Of a stretch of 6,997 nucleotides of DNA, positions 5,140 through 6,997 are shown piece after piece. The translations under genes were made by a program, and so were the position numbers. The DNA comes from a bacterium (Candidatus Howlettbacteria) CG_4_10_14_0_8_um_filter_40_9 (GTDB lineage Bacteria; Patescibacteriota; CPR2; UBA1875; GCA-2785325): assembly GCA_002785325.1 (NCBI GenBank), contig PFMH01000019.1, positions 1 through 6,997 on the forward strand, in the 5' to 3' direction. A model generated the notes under the pieces. The model was not told where the DNA came from. It saw only the letters and a list, made by a program, of their open reading frames with translations, and did not search any database. Position 1 is the first letter of the stretch. Every line of letters starts with the position of its first letter.

Positions 5140-5238
5140 GTCATTCTGGCGCCATCGCGGAGCGAAAAGACCAGAATCTATTTTGTTAAATGTCTTTGAT
5201 TCTGGCCTCCGGCGTTTTACGCAAGTCTCCAGAATGAC
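5140..5238. repeat. REP/BIME-like double palindrome, copy B
   Basis: The 10-bp ends GTCATTCTGG and CCAGAATGAC are exact inverse complements. Inner words CCAGAATC (5171-5178) and GATTCTGG (5198-5205) match those of copy A at 4011-4088. The arms here are longer and carry their own small stems (CGC-GGA-GCG and GCG-TTTTA-CGC). It starts 11 bp beyond the regulator stop codon, inside the presumed operon, and could act as an mRNA-stabilising or attenuating hairpin. Elements of this design are known to be spread by TnpA_REP (RAYT) transposases, but none is encoded here. Confidence 0.8.
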
Positions 5239-5249
5239 GAAAAAAGATA

Positions 5250-5501
5250 TTATTTTGCTGTATCGGTCTTACGATTTAGCTTTTCTTTCATCTCCGTCAG
5301 CTTACCGATCATCCCGTCTAAAAATTGGGGCAATTCATCTGCTTTTATTAAAATAAGAGCTTTATCATGCTTCCCGCACACCACAAGCTTGTCGCCCGCC
5401 CGAAGCTTCATCTCGTCTCGCGCTTCTTTCGGAATGACTATCTGCCCTCTCTCTCCTACTGATGTTGTGCCGTAGCACTTCCCGTGTCCAATTGGTTCCA
5501 T
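5250..5501 (-). CDS. AbrB/SpoVT-type transcriptional regulator (83 aa)
   Basis: This is a small swapped-hairpin AbrB-fold DNA-binding protein. The domain spans about residues 11-55 and shows the hallmark GERGQIVIPKEARDEMKLRAG (16-36, DNA-contacting R18 and R28 region), followed by a beta-strand segment KLVVCG...ALILIK. The last 28 residues (LPQFLDGMIGKLTEMKEKLN) look like an amphipathic helix that may aid dimerisation. Such proteins act as dimers or tetramers that bind repeated AT-rich sites. The start is firm: an AAGGAG Shine-Dalgarno site sits 5 nt before the ATG, and a consensus promoter lies upstream. It is first in a run of four ABC exporter genes. AbrB-type regulators are often found next to ABC transporter genes, so control of these exporters and of itself is a reasonable inference. 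An antitoxin role is less likely, as no toxin gene is adjacent. Confidence 0.92.
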   Translation of the reverse strand: MEPIGHGKCYGTTSVGERGQIVIPKEARDEMKLRAGDKLVVCGKHDKALILIKADELPQFLDGMIGKLTEMKEKLNRKTDTAK

Positions 5502-5506
5502 GATCT

Positions 5507-5512
5507 CTCCTT
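5507..5512 (-). promoter_or_regulatory. ribosome binding site of the AbrB-type gene
   Basis: AAGGAG on the minus strand, within a longer purine run, lies 5 nt upstream of the ATG. It is the only strong Shine-Dalgarno match before any protein gene in the window. Confidence 0.85.
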
Positions 5513-5539
5513 CCTACCCGTACCCGAAAATTTCAGGTT

Positions 5540-5566
5540 CTGATCATACTTTTCATACTTATCATA
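5540..5566 (-). promoter_or_regulatory. three 9-bp tandem repeats overlapping the -10 box (putative operator)
   Basis: The minus strand reads TATGATAAG, TATGAAAAG and TATGATCAG back to back. The first copy contains the -10 hexamer itself (TATGAT) and the second covers the expected transcription start. A fourth match to the core, TATGATAA, lies upstream of the -35 box at 5601-5608. AbrB-fold proteins bind repeated AT-rich sites, so this is a good candidate autoregulatory operator. The binding itself is inferred. Confidence 0.6.
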
Positions 5567-5589
5567 TCTGAAGAAAAAGTCTTTGTCAA
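5561..5589 (-). promoter_or_regulatory. sigma-70 promoter of the AbrB/ABC exporter operon
   Basis: The -35 is TTGACA (5584-5589), the spacer is exactly 17 bp, and the -10 is TATGAT (5561-5566). That is a full -35 match and a five-of-six -10 match. Initiation is expected near 5554, leaving a leader of about 50 nt before the regulator ATG. It is the best minus-strand promoter in the window and probably serves all five downstream genes. Confidence 0.85.
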
Positions 5590-5607
5590 CAATTTCAAAT
5601 TTATCAT

Positions 5608-5626
5608 AAAAATCGCCAATCCCGAT
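5608..5626 (-). terminator. weak candidate terminator after the glycosyltransferase
   Basis: On the minus strand ATCG and CGAT form a short 4-bp stem around a 7-nt loop, followed by a run of five T. The stem is short, so termination would be inefficient at best. Its position between the glycosyltransferase stop and the operon promoter is sensible. Confidence 0.3.
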
Positions 5627-5641
5627 CAGTTATCTATTGTG

Positions 5642-6826
5642 TTAGAACAAGACCTTCCCATTTTCTTTTTTTAAGTACATGGCTTTTAAGAAAGCTTCCT
5701 CATAACCATCGGCATTGTGTTGGGATGAAAACAAATATTCTGCTCTTTTGCGTGGTACTGTCCGCGGTATCTTATCTATCTCGTTCATCTTCGAGACAGT
5801 TCGGTCGATATATTTTAATTGTGAAGAGGTTACTTTCGTATCGTTTTCGTCTAGATCCAAGTCATCCACTGAGATCAAGACGCCACTGTGGTCGATAAGC
5901 TCCGTTAATGATCCTAACGCCGGTCCGACTACTGGAGTGCCGGAAGCCATAGACTCGGCAACCACTAAACCAAACGGTTCAGCCCAGATATTCGTCATCA
6001 TGGTTGCCTTAGCCTCGCGCAACAGTTTCGTTTTTTTATCAGCCCCAACAACACCTAGAAACTTATCCTGCGACTTTAGATACGGCTTTATAAACTTTTC
6101 AAAATAGGCTATCTCGTGAGTTTCAGACATCTTCCCAATAAAGACTATCGGCATTTTAACCTTATGCGCCACCGCAAGAGCAATGTGCGGTCCCTTTTCC
6201 ATGCAAAATCTCCCTACCCAAATAAGATAACTGCTCTTCTTGTTTCCATTGACGCTGTAAAAATCTAGATCGATCGCGTTGTAAACAGTACCCAAGTGCT
6301 GTCTTATATTTATATATTTCAAATAACTTCTAGCCTGATCTTTGCTAATGCTGACAAAATAATTGCCGATCTTTGCCAAATCTTGTATAAGCTTCGGAAG
6401 ATGGTCTTTAGCCGGTCCGTGAAGGGTATGAACAATGGGGATATCTCCGGTATCCACTAACTCCTTCTTTTGAAGAACAATGTCGGCTTTAAAGAGAAAT
6501 CTAGAGTTGTCTTTGCGCATCTTTTGGGCGTGGATAGCCAATGTATGATCCCAGATAACATCCGGCCTCTCCGTCACGGCCATCTCGTACGCTTTTAGAT
6601 TGCATGACTTTTCCTGCTCAAAAGAAACACCTTGACCCAAAGATTTTGGTGTCGTCGCCACGAGATACGCTGATGTTTCGCTGTCTCCGGAAGCGAAAAG
6701 GTAAACATCATAGCCTCGTTTTACCAGCTCTTCAGAGGCGATCGATACTACCGTTTCGATACCGCCATATTTTTGACCATGTATAAGAATCGGGATTACA
6801 GCCGGCGCGATTATACAAATCTTCAT
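5642..6826 (-). CDS. GT4-family glycosyltransferase, GT-B fold (394 aa)
   Basis: This is a retaining glycosyltransferase that moves a sugar from a nucleotide donor to an unknown acceptor, probably in cell-surface glycan or glycolipid synthesis. The N-terminal Rossmann half begins MKICIIAPAVIP and has the acceptor-side loop YGGIETVV (20-27). The C-terminal donor-binding half carries GRFCMEKG (205-212) and the family E-x7-E motif as EPFGLVVAE (E283 and E291), followed by SMASGTPVVGP. There are no membrane helices or signal peptide, so it acts at the cytosolic face. The length is usual for the family. The ATG at 6826 is preceded only by a purine-rich GGGAAGAAAAG stretch. It is transcribed toward the regulator gene but probably has its own promoter. 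The exact sugar cannot be assigned. Confidence 0.93.
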   Translation of the reverse strand: MKICIIAPAVIPILIHGQKYGGIETVVSIASEELVKRGYDVYLFASGDSETSAYLVATTPKSLGQGVSFEQEKSCNLKAYEMAVTERPDVIWDHTLAIHAQKMRKDNSRFLFKADIVLQKKELVDTGDIPIVHTLHGPAKDHLPKLIQDLAKIGNYFVSISKDQARSYLKYINIRQHLGTVYNAIDLDFYSVNGNKKSSYLIWVGRFCMEKGPHIALAVAHKVKMPIVFIGKMSETHEIAYFEKFIKPYLKSQDKFLGVVGADKKTKLLREAKATMMTNIWAEPFGLVVAESMASGTPVVGPALGSLTELIDHSGVLISVDDLDLDENDTKVTSSQLKYIDRTVSKMNEIDKIPRTVPRKRAEYLFSSQHNADGYEEAFLKAMYLKKENGKVLF

Positions 6827-6862
6827 AAATCTTTTCTTCCCTTTATTTACAATACTCTCCTC

Positions 6863-6871
6863 TTTATACCA
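6863..6871 (-). promoter_or_regulatory. candidate extended -10 promoter for the glycosyltransferase
   Basis: The minus strand reads TGGTATAAA, an extended -10 (TGn plus TATAAA). The start would be near 6856, about 30 nt before the ATG. No good -35 hexamer is present at 16-18 bp; TTGAAC occurs but at a 24-bp spacing. Confidence 0.4.
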
Positions 6872-6913
6872 AACAATTTTTCAGAGATCTTGGTTCAATC
6901 ATACCTCTTATTC

Positions 6914-6942
6914 TTGAGATCTGCGCTTAAATAGAGTATAAT
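6914..6942 (+). promoter_or_regulatory. divergent sigma-70 promoter firing out of the window
   Basis: The -35 is TTGAGA (6914-6919), the spacer is 17 bp, and the -10 is a perfect TATAAT (6937-6942). Transcription would start near 6949 and run rightwards. No plausible gene start is seen before the window ends, so the served gene lies beyond 6997. It is back-to-back with the glycosyltransferase promoter. Confidence 0.75.
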
Positions 6943-6975
6943 ATGGTGGTATCTTTTACGGTGAGTGGTGTAGTT

Positions 6976-6997
6976 TCAGCCAAGGGCTGATCAGCCC
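6976..6997 (+). promoter_or_regulatory. palindromic leader just after the rightward promoter (cut by window edge)
   Basis: GGGCTGATCAGCCC (6984-6997) is a perfect 14-bp palindrome. The preceding TCAGCC (6976-6981) can also pair with GGCTGA (6985-6990), so two hairpins compete for the same strand. It lies about 30-50 nt into the predicted transcript, where an attenuator, an operator or the start of a larger palindrome is possible. The window ends inside it. Confidence 0.5.

Noticed and set aside
5715..6107. A 130-codon plus-strand frame opposite the glycosyltransferase
   Set aside because: It overlaps the conserved E-x7-E region of the glycosyltransferase on the other strand and shows no domain of its own.
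6943..6990. Short plus-strand frame of 15 codons (ATG at 6943, TGA at 6988)
   Set aside because: Its start codon lies upstream of the expected transcription start and overlaps the promoter edge, and there is no ribosome binding site.

Overview
The window looks like chromosomal DNA of a small-genome bacterium, most likely of the Patescibacteria/CPR radiation. That assignment is an inference. It rests on very AT-rich spacers made of simple CTAATTA/GAAATT-type words, short GC-rich palindromes scattered between genes, a minimal 82-residue GIY-YIG protein beside a tRNA, strong preference for TAA stops, and a scarcity of Shine-Dalgarno sites. All six protein genes and both intact tRNA genes lie on the minus strand, so the text below follows transcription from right to left. 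The standard genetic code fits every gene.

Right end (6997-5642). A GT4-type glycosyltransferase (6826-5642) is preceded by a divergent promoter region. A strong consensus promoter (TTGAGA-17-TATAAT, 6914-6942) fires rightwards out of the window into a palindromic leader that is cut by the window edge.

Centre (5589-906). A probable five-gene operon starts at a near-perfect sigma-70 promoter (TTGACA-17-TATGAT). Three 9-bp tandem repeats overlap its -10 box and are a plausible operator. The first gene is an AbrB/SpoVT-type regulator. It is followed by a CcmA/DrrA-like ATPase and an ABC-2 permease (one drug or polysaccharide-type exporter), then a LolD/MacB-like ATPase and a MacB/FtsX-like permease (a second, mechanotransmission-type exporter). 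Two copies of a REP/BIME-like double palindrome (GTCATTCTGG...CCAGAATGAC) sit in the two largest gaps of this operon. No membrane-fusion (MacA/YknX) subunit is present. The regulator probably senses or sets the level of both exporters and of itself.

Left end (905-1). This region is full of tRNA and tRNA debris. tRNA-Arg(TCG) is intact, and a 24-bp copy of its 3' end lies 88 bp downstream, separated by a strongly self-complementary 64-nt segment. Further on is a degenerate tRNA-Lys copy with a 36-nt hairpin inserted in its D-loop, a palindromic anticodon arm and no 3' acceptor strand. A GIY-YIG gene follows, whose stop codon lies inside the intact tRNA-Lys(CTT). The GIY-YIG gene is thus bracketed by an intact and a broken copy of the same tRNA, which is the most unusual arrangement in the window.
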